Shown piece after piece: positions 42,850-53,142 of a stretch of 64,000 nt of DNA. This DNA is from JAJRPT01 sp964465945. GTDB taxonomy: Bacteria > Bacteroidota > Ignavibacteria > Kapaibacteriales > UBA2268. The notes under the pieces are model-generated. The model did not search any database, was not told the origin of the DNA, and was given only the letters and a program-made list of their open reading frames with translations. The DNA lies in the NCBI GenBank assembly GCA_964465945.1, contig CAYXMM010000015.1:9168-73167 (forward strand), read 5' to 3'. A program made the position numbers and the translations under genes. Every line of letters begins with the position of its first letter. The first letter of the stretch is position 1.

Positions 42850-45800
42850 ATGAAAAAGATAATTCTAATTTTAATTATTTTAATCTCGTTCAAATTATCA
42901 GCCCAACAAAGCTATATCATACCAGATATAGCAGCACCTGGTATGAATGTCTATTATGAAATCATTGGTGTATTCGACCAAAAAGACATCTACGGAACTG
43001 AGCAACTTTATCTGAATAATGAAGGCGATGACGTAAGAATTTTACCAGTTAACTTAGCAGACACAAATAAAGTTAAGTTTGGTCCTTTCCATGTTTCTTG
43101 GTCTGGGCGAATGATAAGTGGGCAAGTTTTTGTGAATCCTAATGCCAATCCAAACTCTTGGGATTGGTCTCAACTAAACCCCCAATGGATAATTCCGATT
43201 CAAATTATCAAAAATGGGGCACCAATTGCAAATCAAAATTTAACATTATATATCGTTAAACCATTTAACTTTGGTGATAAATCAGCAAACGGCGAAAGAG
43301 TGCTTGGCGAAGGTAGTTTAGGCAAGCGTTCTCCAAGAGGAGTAATGATAGTCGATTCAATGGTATTGGCGCCAGCTGTTTATAAAATATCAACAATTGA
43401 TTGCGACCCAGTCTTATCAGGAAATCAAGGTTATTTACCTTTCATTTTACTATCAAAAGGAAATATCAAAGGCGAAATAATTGGAAATGATAGTACAATC
43501 ATAAGAGTTAGTTCCCCTGGTAGAGAAGGCGGTCCCGGCGGCGGTGGTGGTGGTGGTCGTTTCACTGATAATCAAACTGGAACAAAAGGTGGAGATGGCT
43601 TTACAGGTGGAGGTAATGGTGGCGTTAATAATATTGTTGGTGGTAGTTACGAGAATGCTGGAGTTGGTTCCGGTTCTTCATTTAGAATGAATGTTGCAAG
43701 CATAAATTATGGCGGGTCAAGTATAAATGGTGTTGATGGAGCGACTTGTAGTGTAACATCTTATGAGTCTTCAGGCGGAGGAACAGGACATCCATTTGGC
43801 AAAAGCGGTCAAGCTTCATGGCACCCTTGTACTGCTTGTGGCGGTGGAGCAGGTGGAGGAGGTGGAAATAGTAATAATGGGAAAGGTGGTAGTGGAGGAT
43901 TTGCCACTTCGGCATTAGACGAGCCATCAGCTAACCCTGGTAATGGCGGTAAATCTCACGGGAATATTTATGGAGTTCCAATTGCAGGTGGCTCTGGAGG
44001 TGGAGGAGGTAATCCACAAGGTAGTTTTCCTACTTTTCAGAAGAAATCTGGTTGGGGGGGCGGTGGCGGTGGAGCCATCAGAGTTTTTGGTCTAAATATT
44101 GAAAATATTAGAGTTGAAGCTGACGGACATGATGGTGAAAGTGGTTCACCTGATGGAGGTGCTGGCTCCGGTGGTTACATTGAAATTGGGACTAAAGAAA
44201 ATTTATCAAGAATTATTGTTTCTGCTGCAAGAGGTAGCAATAGAGCCGGCTTCGGTAGATTTAGATTTGATTCAAGAAACAACTTCCCTAATATCGACCC
44301 AATAAACAATGATCTATCTCAAACTGCTACCACATCAGCAACTGAATTTAAAGAATTAGTCGATAGAAAGTTCAAATTACAAGTTAAGAAAAATCAAGCA
44401 CAAGTTTTAGACTATTACTTAAAACCAGAAAGTGGTGAATGGTTTAAACTATTTACATTTAATGATAATTCTCAAACAAACTCTCAATTTGACATTGATT
44501 TAAGTGCATATCAAGATACTATTTTCTATGGAATGGCAGTTCAAACAACTATCTCCGACGGAACCGCAAGCGATTATTCACACATTCCAATGAACGTTTT
44601 ATCACAAGCTTCTGGTAACGTTTTTAGAATAGCAGAAATTGAGTTATTTACCGAACAACCTCGTAGAATGCATTTATCTAGTTGTAATGAAACTGTTGTT
44701 TATGATTCGCTTTGGTTAAAAAACAAAGGTAATGTATTAAGAGCAGAAATTGATACAGATAATCATAAATGGGACGCAGGAGATAATGGTTTCGTATTAT
44801 TGCTTCCTTCTATTTCTACAGTAATCGACCAAAAAGATTCTATTAGAGTTTATGTTAGATTTGACTACAAAACCGGACAAACAGGACAAATTTCTAATAC
44901 TTTAACAATTCCTTATGGCAAAAATAAAACAGAAATAAATCAAGAATATAAAATTGAGTATATTGTCGATGTTGATAATCTTGAAGTGGAATGGCATAGA
45001 GAAGATGACTCAAAAATCACAGATACTTTGGCTTTAGACTTATGTTTTAATGAAACTTTTGCTGAGTCAATTAGAGTTGAAAATAAATCAACAATGGACT
45101 TTACAGTTAAAGAAGTAAAATATAACTTAGTTGAAGACGATTACCCAAGTTTAGTTTATACAAATAGTCTAGTAAAAGTTGGAGAATCCTTTAATATACA
45201 AGTTGGCTTTCAGCAGAACCCACCTCAAAGGGGCTTATTCTATAATAAAATTTATCTTTATGTTGACGAATGTTCGAACATTGTGGATTCATTAGTTTTA
45301 AAAATAAATGTTAAAGAAGCATTCTTAGAACAAACAAATGGACTTTCTATTGTCGATTACGGAAATGTAAATATAGTTCAAGACAAAACTCAAACAATAA
45401 AAATTAAAAATAATGGAAATACAACGGCTTATATACCAAGTCCTCCTATTTTAGCTTTACCTTTTGAATATATTAGTTCGAGCTTGCCATATCCAATTTC
45501 ATTACAACCGGGTGAAGAGTATGAAATTATTGTGAAATTCAGTCCAACTCAACAGCAAAGCTACGAACAGAATTTAGAATTAAAGATGACTCCAGATATT
45601 GGAGGTTGTGACCAAACTGCTCCTTTTAAATTAATGGGTAATGGAGTCAAATCAAACCTAGTTTTCGATACCCCTTTAGACTGGGGTTATGTAGAATGGT
45701 GCTATTCAAGACGCGATAGAAACATAATAATAACTAATAACGCCAACTTCGATGTCCATATTATTGGAAGCCATACTATAACAGGTGCGAATCCAGAAAA

Positions 45801-47682
45801 TTGGTCTATATCAAATAATATCCCTACTAATGGAACAATTATACCTAAAAATGGTGGTACAATTAATTTTGATATAAAATATGATCCCTCTGTTGGTGCT
45901 GATGGTCCTAAATCTGCAATTTTAAAAATACCAACAGACGATGTATCGCTTCCAACTGAAAACGACCCCAACGCACATCTAATTATAATTAATTTATCAG
46001 CATATAAGGAAGGGTTAAATGTTACTTTTAACCCCGACCCAATCATTGATTTCGGTAAAGTCCCTATTAACACAGAATCCATTAGAATTCTTGTTGATAT
46101 AACTAATAATTCACCAAATTCAGTCAGAACATTGAGTCATGTAACACCTGCAAATTTTAAACTTTATAATGGTGTAAACCAAACTTTTGCCCCCGGCGAA
46201 CCGAAAACTGTAGAATTAGCCGTAACTGTAAATAGTGTTGGAGATTATGCAGAAGATGTGAATTTTATTTTTGACCGGCTTGCCTGCACTACTACTTACA
46301 CATTAAATGCAAAAGCAATAGGTATAAAAGGCGATGCTATAATCAACCCTAAAACTTTAGATTTCGGAATTTTAAACAAATGCCAAACAAATGAATCTTT
46401 AACTTTCACCATAGCAAATGGGGGAGAAGTTGATATTAGTGTTATTGATATGACAATCAACGGAACTAATCAAACAAACTTTAATTTAGAACCATTTAAC
46501 AAAAATCAAGCAATAAGTTCGACAAGTACTGAAATTTATACAATAAACTATATTCCAACACCAAATTTATACGGTACATTTACATCAAATATTGAAATTC
46601 TAATAAACGAGAACGGAACAACTAACACTTATTCTGTTCCAACAATAGCAGAAGTAAGCAAGGGTCTTGCAGCACTTCCAAGCAATATAGATTTCGGTCA
46701 AGTTGTTTCAACCTTAAATAAAGGTGAAATATTAAAAATTAATAACCTCCATAATTGGAATATTCAATTCGATGATTTGCAACAACTTAATACAAATCCA
46801 ATATTTAGCATTGATGATGTTATTTATGATAATGTAGTTAATTCTAATTCAGAGGATATTAGCGTTCTATTCTCACCACCTGTAATTGGCAATTATACAG
46901 ACACTCTTGCTATTCCATATACTATTGATGGATATTGTCAAGATACTATTAGAGTTGAATTGTTAGGGGAGGGCTTACCTTCATCTGAATTAACACTTTC
47001 TATTCCGGACCAATTAATTGACCCCACATCTAAACTTGTTGAAATTCCAATTTTTGCTCAAATTACAAACGGGAATTCAATTTTACCTTTATTATCATTG
47101 GATTCATTAAAAATCAGAATGGATAAAACTACATTTCACCCAGAAAATTTATCTTTTGGTGAAGTTATCTCTTTATCATATCCAACTTCAACAGAATTAG
47201 AATTAACTATGAAAGTAGATGACATTCAATTAAGTGATACCTTAAAGCAAATTACTTCCTTATATGCAATTCCATTGCTCGGAGAACGTAAAACATCTAC
47301 TATTGAAATGAATAACGCAGTTCTAACTCCGAATGGCGTTGTAAGTATGTTTATTTATGATAATGCAGATGTTGAGCTCACAATATGCGAAAAAGGTGGT
47401 GAAAGACTTTTACAAAATAGCCAAAATATTGACTTGTCTTATTCTTTGAATGATGGTATAATCAATATTAATGCACATATTATCGAACAAGGGTATAATA
47501 AAATCCAAATTGTTAATATGACTGGTCAAGTTATGTTTGAAACCGAGTGGACAAGAGAGTTCAACGGAGCAAATGAGTATAATTTTAGCATTTCAAATAT
47601 TCAATACTCAACTGGTGTCTACTTGATTCGTTTAATAACTCCTAATGATATTATTACAAAAAAATTGATATTAACTAAATAA
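42850..47682 (+). CDS. Giant glycine-rich secreted protein with anchor-D repeats and T9SS domain
   Basis: A 1610-residue surface protein. I start at ATG 42850, which gives a clean signal peptide (MKKIILILIILISFKLSAQQ), rather than TTG 42838. Residues ~20-225 are beta-rich. Residues ~226-445 are dominated by glycine (GGPGGGGGGG, GGAGGGGG, GGSGGGGG) with an embedded CTACGGG. From ~590 onward come repeated choice-of-anchor-D/ASH beta domains, marked by 'DYGNVNI', 'DWGYVEW', 'DFGKVPI', 'DFGILNK' and 'DFGQVVS' strands. The last ~80 residues are a T9SS sorting domain (IVNMTGQVMFETEW, STGVYLIRLI). It opens a gene series with the OmpA and ATP-grasp proteins nine bases and one base apart. Adhesin or matrix protein is inferred. 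Confidence 0.85.
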   Translation: MKKIILILIILISFKLSAQQSYIIPDIAAPGMNVYYEIIGVFDQKDIYGTEQLYLNNEGDDVRILPVNLADTNKVKFGPFHVSWSGRMISGQVFVNPNANPNSWDWSQLNPQWIIPIQIIKNGAPIANQNLTLYIVKPFNFGDKSANGERVLGEGSLGKRSPRGVMIVDSMVLAPAVYKISTIDCDPVLSGNQGYLPFILLSKGNIKGEIIGNDSTIIRVSSPGREGGPGGGGGGGRFTDNQTGTKGGDGFTGGGNGGVNNIVGGSYENAGVGSGSSFRMNVASINYGGSSINGVDGATCSVTSYESSGGGTGHPFGKSGQASWHPCTACGGGAGGGGGNSNNGKGGSGGFATSALDEPSANPGNGGKSHGNIYGVPIAGGSGGGGGNPQGSFPTFQKKSGWGGGGGGAIRVFGLNIENIRVEADGHDGESGSPDGGAGSGGYIEIGTKENLSRIIVSAARGSNRAGFGRFRFDSRNNFPNIDPINNDLSQTATTSATEFKELVDRKFKLQVKKNQAQVLDYYLKPESGEWFKLFTFNDNSQTNSQFDIDLSAYQDTIFYGMAVQTTISDGTASDYSHIPMNVLSQASGNVFRIAEIELFTEQPRRMHLSSCNETVVYDSLWLKNKGNVLRAEIDTDNHKWDAGDNGFVLLLPSISTVIDQKDSIRVYVRFDYKTGQTGQISNTLTIPYGKNKTEINQEYKIEYIVDVDNLEVEWHREDDSKITDTLALDLCFNETFAESIRVENKSTMDFTVKEVKYNLVEDDYPSLVYTNSLVKVGESFNIQVGFQQNPPQRGLFYNKIYLYVDECSNIVDSLVLKINVKEAFLEQTNGLSIVDYGNVNIVQDKTQTIKIKNNGNTTAYIPSPPILALPFEYISSSLPYPISLQPGEEYEIIVKFSPTQQQSYEQNLELKMTPDIGGCDQTAPFKLMGNGVKSNLVFDTPLDWGYVEWCYSRRDRNIIITNNANFDVHIIGSHTITGANPENWSISNNIPTNGTIIPKNGGTINFDIKYDPSVGADGPKSAILKIPTDDVSLPTENDPNAHLIIINLSAYKEGLNVTFNPDPIIDFGKVPINTESIRILVDITNNSPNSVRTLSHVTPANFKLYNGVNQTFAPGEPKTVELAVTVNSVGDYAEDVNFIFDRLACTTTYTLNAKAIGIKGDAIINPKTLDFGILNKCQTNESLTFTIANGGEVDISVIDMTINGTNQTNFNLEPFNKNQAISSTSTEIYTINYIPTPNLYGTFTSNIEILINENGTTNTYSVPTIAEVSKGLAALPSNIDFGQVVSTLNKGEILKINNLHNWNIQFDDLQQLNTNPIFSIDDVIYDNVVNSNSEDISVLFSPPVIGNYTDTLAIPYTIDGYCQDTIRVELLGEGLPSSELTLSIPDQLIDPTSKLVEIPIFAQITNGNSILPLLSLDSLKIRMDKTTFHPENLSFGEVISLSYPTSTELELTMKVDDIQLSDTLKQITSLYAIPLLGERKTSTIEMNNAVLTPNGVVSMFIYDNADVELTICEKGGERLLQNSQNIDLSYSLNDGIININAHIIEQGYNKIQIVNMTGQVMFETEWTREFNGANEYNFSISNIQYSTGVYLIRLITPNDIITKKLILTK

Positions 47683-47690
47683 GATAGATT

Positions 47691-49799
47691 ATGAAGCAAA
47701 TTATTATTTTTTTAATTTTTATTACGACTCTAAATGCACAAGATGAAAAACCAATGTATTGGATTGGCGCTAATGCCGGGCTAAATTTGAATTATAATAG
47801 TGCAGATTTTGATGGATTACCCGGTTATGATTGCTGTTCTAAAGGGTTTGGAAGCCAGATGGGTTTATCTAATTATTTGGGATTGCTATTCAAATATGAA
47901 ATCCAAGATAATTTAAAATTAGACGTAAGATTAAATTATAAACCTTATGCCGGTCAATTTATAGAAAATCAAAAAATTGGAAACACGCAAGTTTTAACTC
48001 AAGATAATCAAGTAATAGTTGTGAATGCAATGAGTGATATTACTATTGACCCTGTTATGAACTTGTTTGGACTTGATTTAGGAGTTGAGTATTTACTTAT
48101 CCCAAATATATCAATTTTGGGAGGGTTAAGCCCAAGTTATATTTTACAAGCGAATTTTTCGCAAAAAGAGCTATTAACTACACCAAATAATGTTGTTTTT
48201 GCTGATAATCAATCTAAAGTTAGAAACTCATATAACAATAAAGAAATTTTAAACTTAAATGCACTTCAATTTCAAGCATATATTGGAGTTGCATATAAGT
48301 ATTTACTAAAAAAAGATAATTTTATAAACTTTGAATTGAAATATTATCAATCATTTATGGATATATCTTCTGTAGATTGGAAATTAAACAATATTTTCGC
48401 TGGTGTTTCCTATGAATACCCTATTTACCCTAAAAAAGAAAAAGCAATTCTTTCAGACACTATTTATATTCGAGATACAACTAACATCATAGTTTATGAT
48501 GCAAATAAGGCAAAACTCGAATTAGTTGATTCTCAAATAACAAATAAATCATTAGAAGATGATGATTATATCAGAAATACACATTCTATAAATGAAAAAT
48601 ATAATAATTATATTTTTAATAAATCTGATATTTCTGCTACAATGAAAATTTATGGAATTAATGAAGATGGTAGCATCCAAGACGTTCCTACAATTACAAT
48701 TGAAGAAACTGAGTCTGAAGAAGGCTTCCCTGTCTTACCTTACATTTTTTTTGAAGTCGACAAATCTGAATTAAATAATACCGGGCAAAATCTAATTTCA
48801 AAAGATGAAACTTCAAGATTTGATGAAAATAATTTAAAATGGGATGTTTTTGACATTTATGGAAATACTTTAAATATAATTGCGAAAAGAATAAAAGACA
48901 ACAGATACCCTATTGAATTGATTGGAAATAGAATAATTTCAACTAATACCTTTGAAGATGTTAAAATGATTGAAAAACGGCTTAAAGATGTGAAAGATTA
49001 TCTAGCCGATACTTGGGATATAGATCCAAATAAAATAAGCACAAAAGTAGTTGATGTTAAACTAAATAATTTAGCAAAAACTGATGATATGTATATTGAA
49101 GCAAGTAGGGTTGAGCTAAACTCAAATAACGTTAAAGTTATTCAACCAGTCTATTTGAAAGAAATTGTTAAATCATCAAATCCTCCAAAAATTGGTGTAG
49201 ACGTTGTAATTAATGCAACTAACCCTCCTGTTAGTTGGAACTTTAATATTGACCAAGATGAGAATAAAATTAGAAATTATAATGGGAATGATTTAAAATT
49301 CACTAAAATTTGGAATGTTTTAGAAGAACCAATGCCAAAACTTGAGGATAATTTAGAATTTAAACTTAACGCAAAAGATAATGTTGGTAGTCAAACTGAT
49401 GTTAAAGAAGATTTACAAATCAAACAATTAACAATTAAAAAGAAAAGAGAAGTCCTAAACAAAGATAAAAAACTTGAAAAATACTCTTTAATTATATTTG
49501 ACTATAATAGCGCAGAACTTAAAGAAATTCACAAAGACGTAATAGCAAAAGTGAAAGCAAGCATCAAGGCAAATTCAGAAGTAACTATTGCAGGTTATGC
49601 TGATAGAACAGGTGAAGAAACGTATAATCATCAGCTTGCACTTAAAAGAATCGAAGCAGTTAAGAAACTATTAGATGTTCCTGCTAACTATAAAATGATT
49701 CCTTATGGAAGTTCAGTTTTATTATATGACAACAATACAGCCGTAGGAAGAAGCTTAAGCAGAACAGTGCAAATTTCAATTGAAACACCGGTGAAATAA
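47691..49799 (+). CDS. OmpA-family outer membrane protein
   Basis: A 702-residue exported protein. Signal peptide 1-16. Residues ~20-240 resemble an eight-strand outer-membrane barrel (GANAGLNLNYNSADF, LGLLFKYEIQDNLKLDVRLNYKP, GVAYKYLLKKDN, FAGVSYEYP). An acidic linker follows, then a long central region with PorE/OmpA-like pieces (FFEVDKSELNNTG at ~345). The C-terminal ~105 residues are a good OmpA domain: IIFDYNSAELKEIHKDVI, ITIAGYADRTGEETYNHQLALKRIEAVKKLL. The key Asp and Arg for peptidoglycan binding are present (YADRTG, KRIEAV). The stop TAA shares a base with the next gene's ATG (TAATG), so translation is coupled. Confidence 0.85.
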   Translation: MKQIIIFLIFITTLNAQDEKPMYWIGANAGLNLNYNSADFDGLPGYDCCSKGFGSQMGLSNYLGLLFKYEIQDNLKLDVRLNYKPYAGQFIENQKIGNTQVLTQDNQVIVVNAMSDITIDPVMNLFGLDLGVEYLLIPNISILGGLSPSYILQANFSQKELLTTPNNVVFADNQSKVRNSYNNKEILNLNALQFQAYIGVAYKYLLKKDNFINFELKYYQSFMDISSVDWKLNNIFAGVSYEYPIYPKKEKAILSDTIYIRDTTNIIVYDANKAKLELVDSQITNKSLEDDDYIRNTHSINEKYNNYIFNKSDISATMKIYGINEDGSIQDVPTITIEETESEEGFPVLPYIFFEVDKSELNNTGQNLISKDETSRFDENNLKWDVFDIYGNTLNIIAKRIKDNRYPIELIGNRIISTNTFEDVKMIEKRLKDVKDYLADTWDIDPNKISTKVVDVKLNNLAKTDDMYIEASRVELNSNNVKVIQPVYLKEIVKSSNPPKIGVDVVINATNPPVSWNFNIDQDENKIRNYNGNDLKFTKIWNVLEEPMPKLEDNLEFKLNAKDNVGSQTDVKEDLQIKQLTIKKKREVLNKDKKLEKYSLIIFDYNSAELKEIHKDVIAKVKASIKANSEVTIAGYADRTGEETYNHQLALKRIEAVKKLLDVPANYKMIPYGSSVLLYDNNTAVGRSLSRTVQISIETPVK

Positions 49800-52132
49800 T
49801 GTCAGATTATATTGTAAAAGAAAATAGAAGTTTCCCTACAAAACCAGAGTGGAAAATTGTCCTTGACCATTTAATTTATCAAGACCAATCAATGACGTTC
49901 CGAATTTGTAGGAAGATGATCATTCATCTCGAAAGAATGAAAGTCTCAGAAATTCATTTCCTTATACAAGAACTTAACCCTCAAATTGTTAGGACTGATG
50001 ATATTATTTCAAATGGACAGAATTGGCCCTCACCCAAAGGTAATCCATTTGTTGCAAGTGTAGTTATATCAAAAGTGTTTGAAATTGCTGATAAATATAT
50101 CCCTGATGACGAAATTACAAACCTAATCACTAATTGGATTCATAAAGAAAAACTAAGAAATTTATCTAAAGTTCTTGACAAAAGAAATGCACCTTTAAAC
50201 GAAGTAATTGATGCCCTGAAAAAATATTTTGAACTTGGGGGTAGTAAGGAATTTACCTCTGAAGATGAAAGAATTGGTGTGAGGGTTTCAATAATTTCAA
50301 GGTTTTTATCCGAAAACCTAAAATATATAACAATAGCAAGAAGTTATATCACCTTAATTGCTATTGAAAAAATATTTGAAAGATTTTTAGGACCTTCTTA
50401 TGGCGCAGGCAAAGTTGGTGGAAAATCAGCTGGTATGATTTTAGCCAATCAAATTCTTAAAGTTAAAAAAGAAAATAATCCTAAATTAAAAAATGTTTAC
50501 ACTCCGCGAAGTTGGTTTCTTACTTCTGACGGAGTTCTCGAATTTATAAACTATAACGCCCTTGATGAGTTCTCCTTTTCAAAATATCAAAGTTTAGAAG
50601 AAATTAAATTAGAATACCCATTCTTAGAATACGTATTCAAACAATCTCATTTTACTCCAGAAGCCCTTTTCTCTTTCTCAGTTATTCTTGATGATATTAA
50701 AACTAATCCGATTGTCGTGCGTTCATCTTCAATTCTTGAAGATAGTTTTGAAGCATCATTCACAGGTAAATATAAAAGCTTATTTTTGTCAAACACAGGA
50801 ACTAAGTCAGAAAGATTAGCTGACCTTGCAGATGCAATCGCAGAGGTATATGCTTCAACATTTAATCCCGATGCGATTGAATATCGAAAGAAAAATAACC
50901 TAATAGATTTCCGTGAAGAAATGGGAGTTCTTATACAAGAAGTAGTTGGAAACAAAATCGGAAAATATTTTATGGCAAGTTATGCAGGTGTTGCACTAAG
51001 CCATAATGAATTTAGATGGTCTAATAGAATCAATCGTGAAGACGGTGTTATAAGATTAGTTGCTGGCTTAGGCACAAGAGCAGTAGATAGAACAATGGAC
51101 GACTATCCTATATTAATTTCACCTGGTAAGCCCGATATTAGAGTAAATCACACTGTTAAAGATGCTTTAAAATATACTCAAAGATATGTCGATGTTATTA
51201 ACTTAGAATCTAAATCTTTTGAGAACATCACAGTTGAAGAGCTAATGTTAGAAGCAAAAAGTGGCTTCCCTGCAATTGATAAGATATTTTCTTTTGTTAA
51301 AGATAATATGTTAATCGAGCCAATTAGCGATATGGTTGATTTTACAAAAGAAGAATTAACTATTACTTTCAATAATTTAGTTCAAAAAACCGATTTCATT
51401 ACTCAAATTAGAGAAATTTTATTAGAACTTGCAGAAGCTTATGGAGGTCCAGTTGATATTGAATTTGCCTCCGATGGCAATAAATTATACTTATTACAAT
51501 GCCGCCCTCAAAGTCAAGCCGAAATTGACGAAGTAATTAATATTCCAGCAAATGTTCAAGAAGAACATAAAATATTTGGAGCAACAAAATTTGTAAGCAA
51601 CGGACTAATTGACAATATTGATTTCGTTGTTTATGTTGACCATCAAGCATATTCTGACCTTGAAACAGAAGATGATATGCGATATGTTGGAAAAATTGTC
51701 AGTAAATTAAATCAAATGTTGCCTGAAAAGAAATTTATCCTAATTGGACCTGGACGTTGGGGAAGTAAAGGCGACATAAAATTAGGTGTGCCTATTAATT
51801 ACTCTGATATAAACAAAACAGCTTTACTTGTCGAATACGCAAAGAAAAAATCTGACTATGTACCTGAACTTTCTTTCGGTACACATTTTTTCCAAGATTT
51901 AGTTGAAGCAAATATTAAGTATTTACCACTATATCCTGATGAAGGCAATATTTTTAATGACAACTTTTTCAAGAATACTCCTAATTCTTTGGTTACTTTT
52001 ATGGACGTTCCTGAAAAGTTTATTAGTGTAGTAAAACTTATTCAAGTCAATTATTTCTTACAAAATGGAAAGCTAGTAATTTATATGAATGGAGATAATT
52101 CAGAAGCAATTGCAATTACCAAATTAATTTAA
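49799..52132 (+). CDS. PEP synthase/PPDK ATP-grasp domain protein without the PEP-binding half
   Basis: A 777-residue cytoplasmic protein. Residues ~195-570 hold the nucleotide-binding domain of pyruvate phosphate dikinase/PEP synthase: GAGKVGGKSAGMILANQI, IVVRSSSILEDSFEASFTGKY, VLIQEVVGNKIGKYF, GAAT-like GLGTRAVDRT, and YGGPVDIEFASDGNKLYLLQCRPQ at the end of the ATP-grasp. The phosphohistidine swivel (GGxxSHxA) and C-terminal PEP barrel are missing. Instead there is a ~200-residue C-terminal region with IGPGRWGSKGDIKLGVPI and SFGTHFFQDLVEA. The N-terminal ~190 residues are unassigned. It is translationally coupled to the OmpA gene, which is unexpected for a metabolic enzyme; a kinase or sensing role is possible. 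Confidence 0.8.
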   Translation: MSDYIVKENRSFPTKPEWKIVLDHLIYQDQSMTFRICRKMIIHLERMKVSEIHFLIQELNPQIVRTDDIISNGQNWPSPKGNPFVASVVISKVFEIADKYIPDDEITNLITNWIHKEKLRNLSKVLDKRNAPLNEVIDALKKYFELGGSKEFTSEDERIGVRVSIISRFLSENLKYITIARSYITLIAIEKIFERFLGPSYGAGKVGGKSAGMILANQILKVKKENNPKLKNVYTPRSWFLTSDGVLEFINYNALDEFSFSKYQSLEEIKLEYPFLEYVFKQSHFTPEALFSFSVILDDIKTNPIVVRSSSILEDSFEASFTGKYKSLFLSNTGTKSERLADLADAIAEVYASTFNPDAIEYRKKNNLIDFREEMGVLIQEVVGNKIGKYFMASYAGVALSHNEFRWSNRINREDGVIRLVAGLGTRAVDRTMDDYPILISPGKPDIRVNHTVKDALKYTQRYVDVINLESKSFENITVEELMLEAKSGFPAIDKIFSFVKDNMLIEPISDMVDFTKEELTITFNNLVQKTDFITQIREILLELAEAYGGPVDIEFASDGNKLYLLQCRPQSQAEIDEVINIPANVQEEHKIFGATKFVSNGLIDNIDFVVYVDHQAYSDLETEDDMRYVGKIVSKLNQMLPEKKFILIGPGRWGSKGDIKLGVPINYSDINKTALLVEYAKKKSDYVPELSFGTHFFQDLVEANIKYLPLYPDEGNIFNDNFFKNTPNSLVTFMDVPEKFISVVKLIQVNYFLQNGKLVIYMNGDNSEAIAITKLI

Positions 52133-52140
52133 TAAATTTG
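52133..52140 (+). promoter_or_regulatory. TAnnTTTG promoter box upstream of the HDOD gene
   Basis: TAAATTTG starts at the end of the preceding stop codon. A start near 52147 gives a ~31-base leader with AAAAGGGAAAT before the ATG at 52178. Confidence 0.35.
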
Positions 52141-52177
52141 CGAAAAACAATCAACTTTTTTTAAAAAAGGGAAATCG

Positions 52178-53047
52178 ATGAGTGATTTAGAGAAAATTCT
52201 CAATATACAAGAGTTCGCAACTCTACCTGAAGTTACTACTAAAATATTAGATTATATCGAACAAGATAATTTTAACTTTAGCGGACTTGCAAAGTTAATT
52301 GAAACTGATGCTACTCTGTCGATGAAACTTATAAAAGTAGCAAACTCACCAATGTTTGCAATGAAAGTTAATATAAATTCAATTAATCAAGTCGTTCAAG
52401 TTTTAGGTGCTAATAGAGTTGCAAATTTAGTTTTAGCAGTATCTATTTTCTCAAAATTTGTAATTTCTGAAAATAAGAAAATTGTTGAGTTTATCAATAA
52501 AGTTTTATGGCATTCATCTTGTGTAGCCATAGTTGCTAAATCAATCTCAAAAAAGTTAAATTTAAGTCTTAATGAAAAAGAATTTACTTTCGGAATTTTA
52601 CACGATATGGGTAAACTTGCAATGTTGCAATATGACCCAAGAAGATACCTAAAAGTTCTCGAAATGGTTCAAAATGAAGATATCTCACCCATTGTCGCAG
52701 ATAAAAAATTATTTGACTGCACGCACGTTGAAGTAACAACTGCAATATTAAACAAATGGAAAATGCCACCTGACTTTGTTGGTATTTCTACAAGACGTTA
52801 TGACTTATGCAGAAGCGATTATGAGAAAAACTTAATGTCAGTTGTATTACTCGCGGATGTATTTTGTGAAATTTGGGGCAGTGGCTTCTTCGGTGGGATT
52901 AGCCAAGTTCAAATCGACAAAGTTGAATATTGGGAGATGCTAAGTAAATTAAATAATCTCCAAGACTTTGACCTAGAAAAATTCACCATTGAACTCGAAG
53001 AAGAATTTAAAAATACCAAAAACTTCTTAGATATAATGCAAGCGTAA
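52178..53047 (+). CDS. HDOD domain protein
   Basis: A 289-residue signalling protein with an HDOD domain: IQEFATLPEVTTKILDYIEQDNF, LIETDATLSMKLIKVANSPMFAM, INQVVQVLGANRVANLVLA, and FGILHDMGKLAMLQYDP with an HD pair (LHDMGKLAM), then CTHVEVTTAILNKWKMPP. HDOD proteins act in regulation by binding partners, often with weak or absent phosphohydrolase activity; here His-Asp and a second His are kept, so activity is possible. A ribosome site AAAGGGAAAT is clear. It ends at a strong terminator. Confidence 0.88.
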   Translation: MSDLEKILNIQEFATLPEVTTKILDYIEQDNFNFSGLAKLIETDATLSMKLIKVANSPMFAMKVNINSINQVVQVLGANRVANLVLAVSIFSKFVISENKKIVEFINKVLWHSSCVAIVAKSISKKLNLSLNEKEFTFGILHDMGKLAMLQYDPRRYLKVLEMVQNEDISPIVADKKLFDCTHVEVTTAILNKWKMPPDFVGISTRRYDLCRSDYEKNLMSVVLLADVFCEIWGSGFFGGISQVQIDKVEYWEMLSKLNNLQDFDLEKFTIELEEEFKNTKNFLDIMQA

Positions 53048-53076
53048 CAACCAAATATTAATAAAAACTTGAAAAG

Positions 53077-53108
53077 ACTATCACAATCAAAAGTGATAGT
53101 TTTTTTTT
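53077..53108 (+). terminator. Intrinsic terminator after the HDOD gene
   Basis: ACTATCAC (53077-53084) pairs with GTGATAGT (53093-53100) across an 8-base loop, followed by eight or more Ts. Confidence 0.92.
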
Positions 53109-53131
53109 ACCCTTTTCACCTAAAATAATGT

Positions 53132-53139
53132 TAATTTTG
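53132..53139 (+). promoter_or_regulatory. TAnnTTTG box directly before mnmA
   Basis: TAATTTTG is three bases before the ATG at 53143, too close for a leader. If it is the -7 box, the transcript would start at about 53146, and the second in-frame ATG at 53149 could then be used. Confidence 0.35.
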
Positions 53140-53142
53140 TAA

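Noticed and set aside
43530..44200. Glycine-codon-rich DNA in the giant protein as a possible non-coding repeat or CRISPR
   Set aside because: The repeats differ in length and spacing and are in frame with one long ORF having a signal peptide and a T9SS domain.
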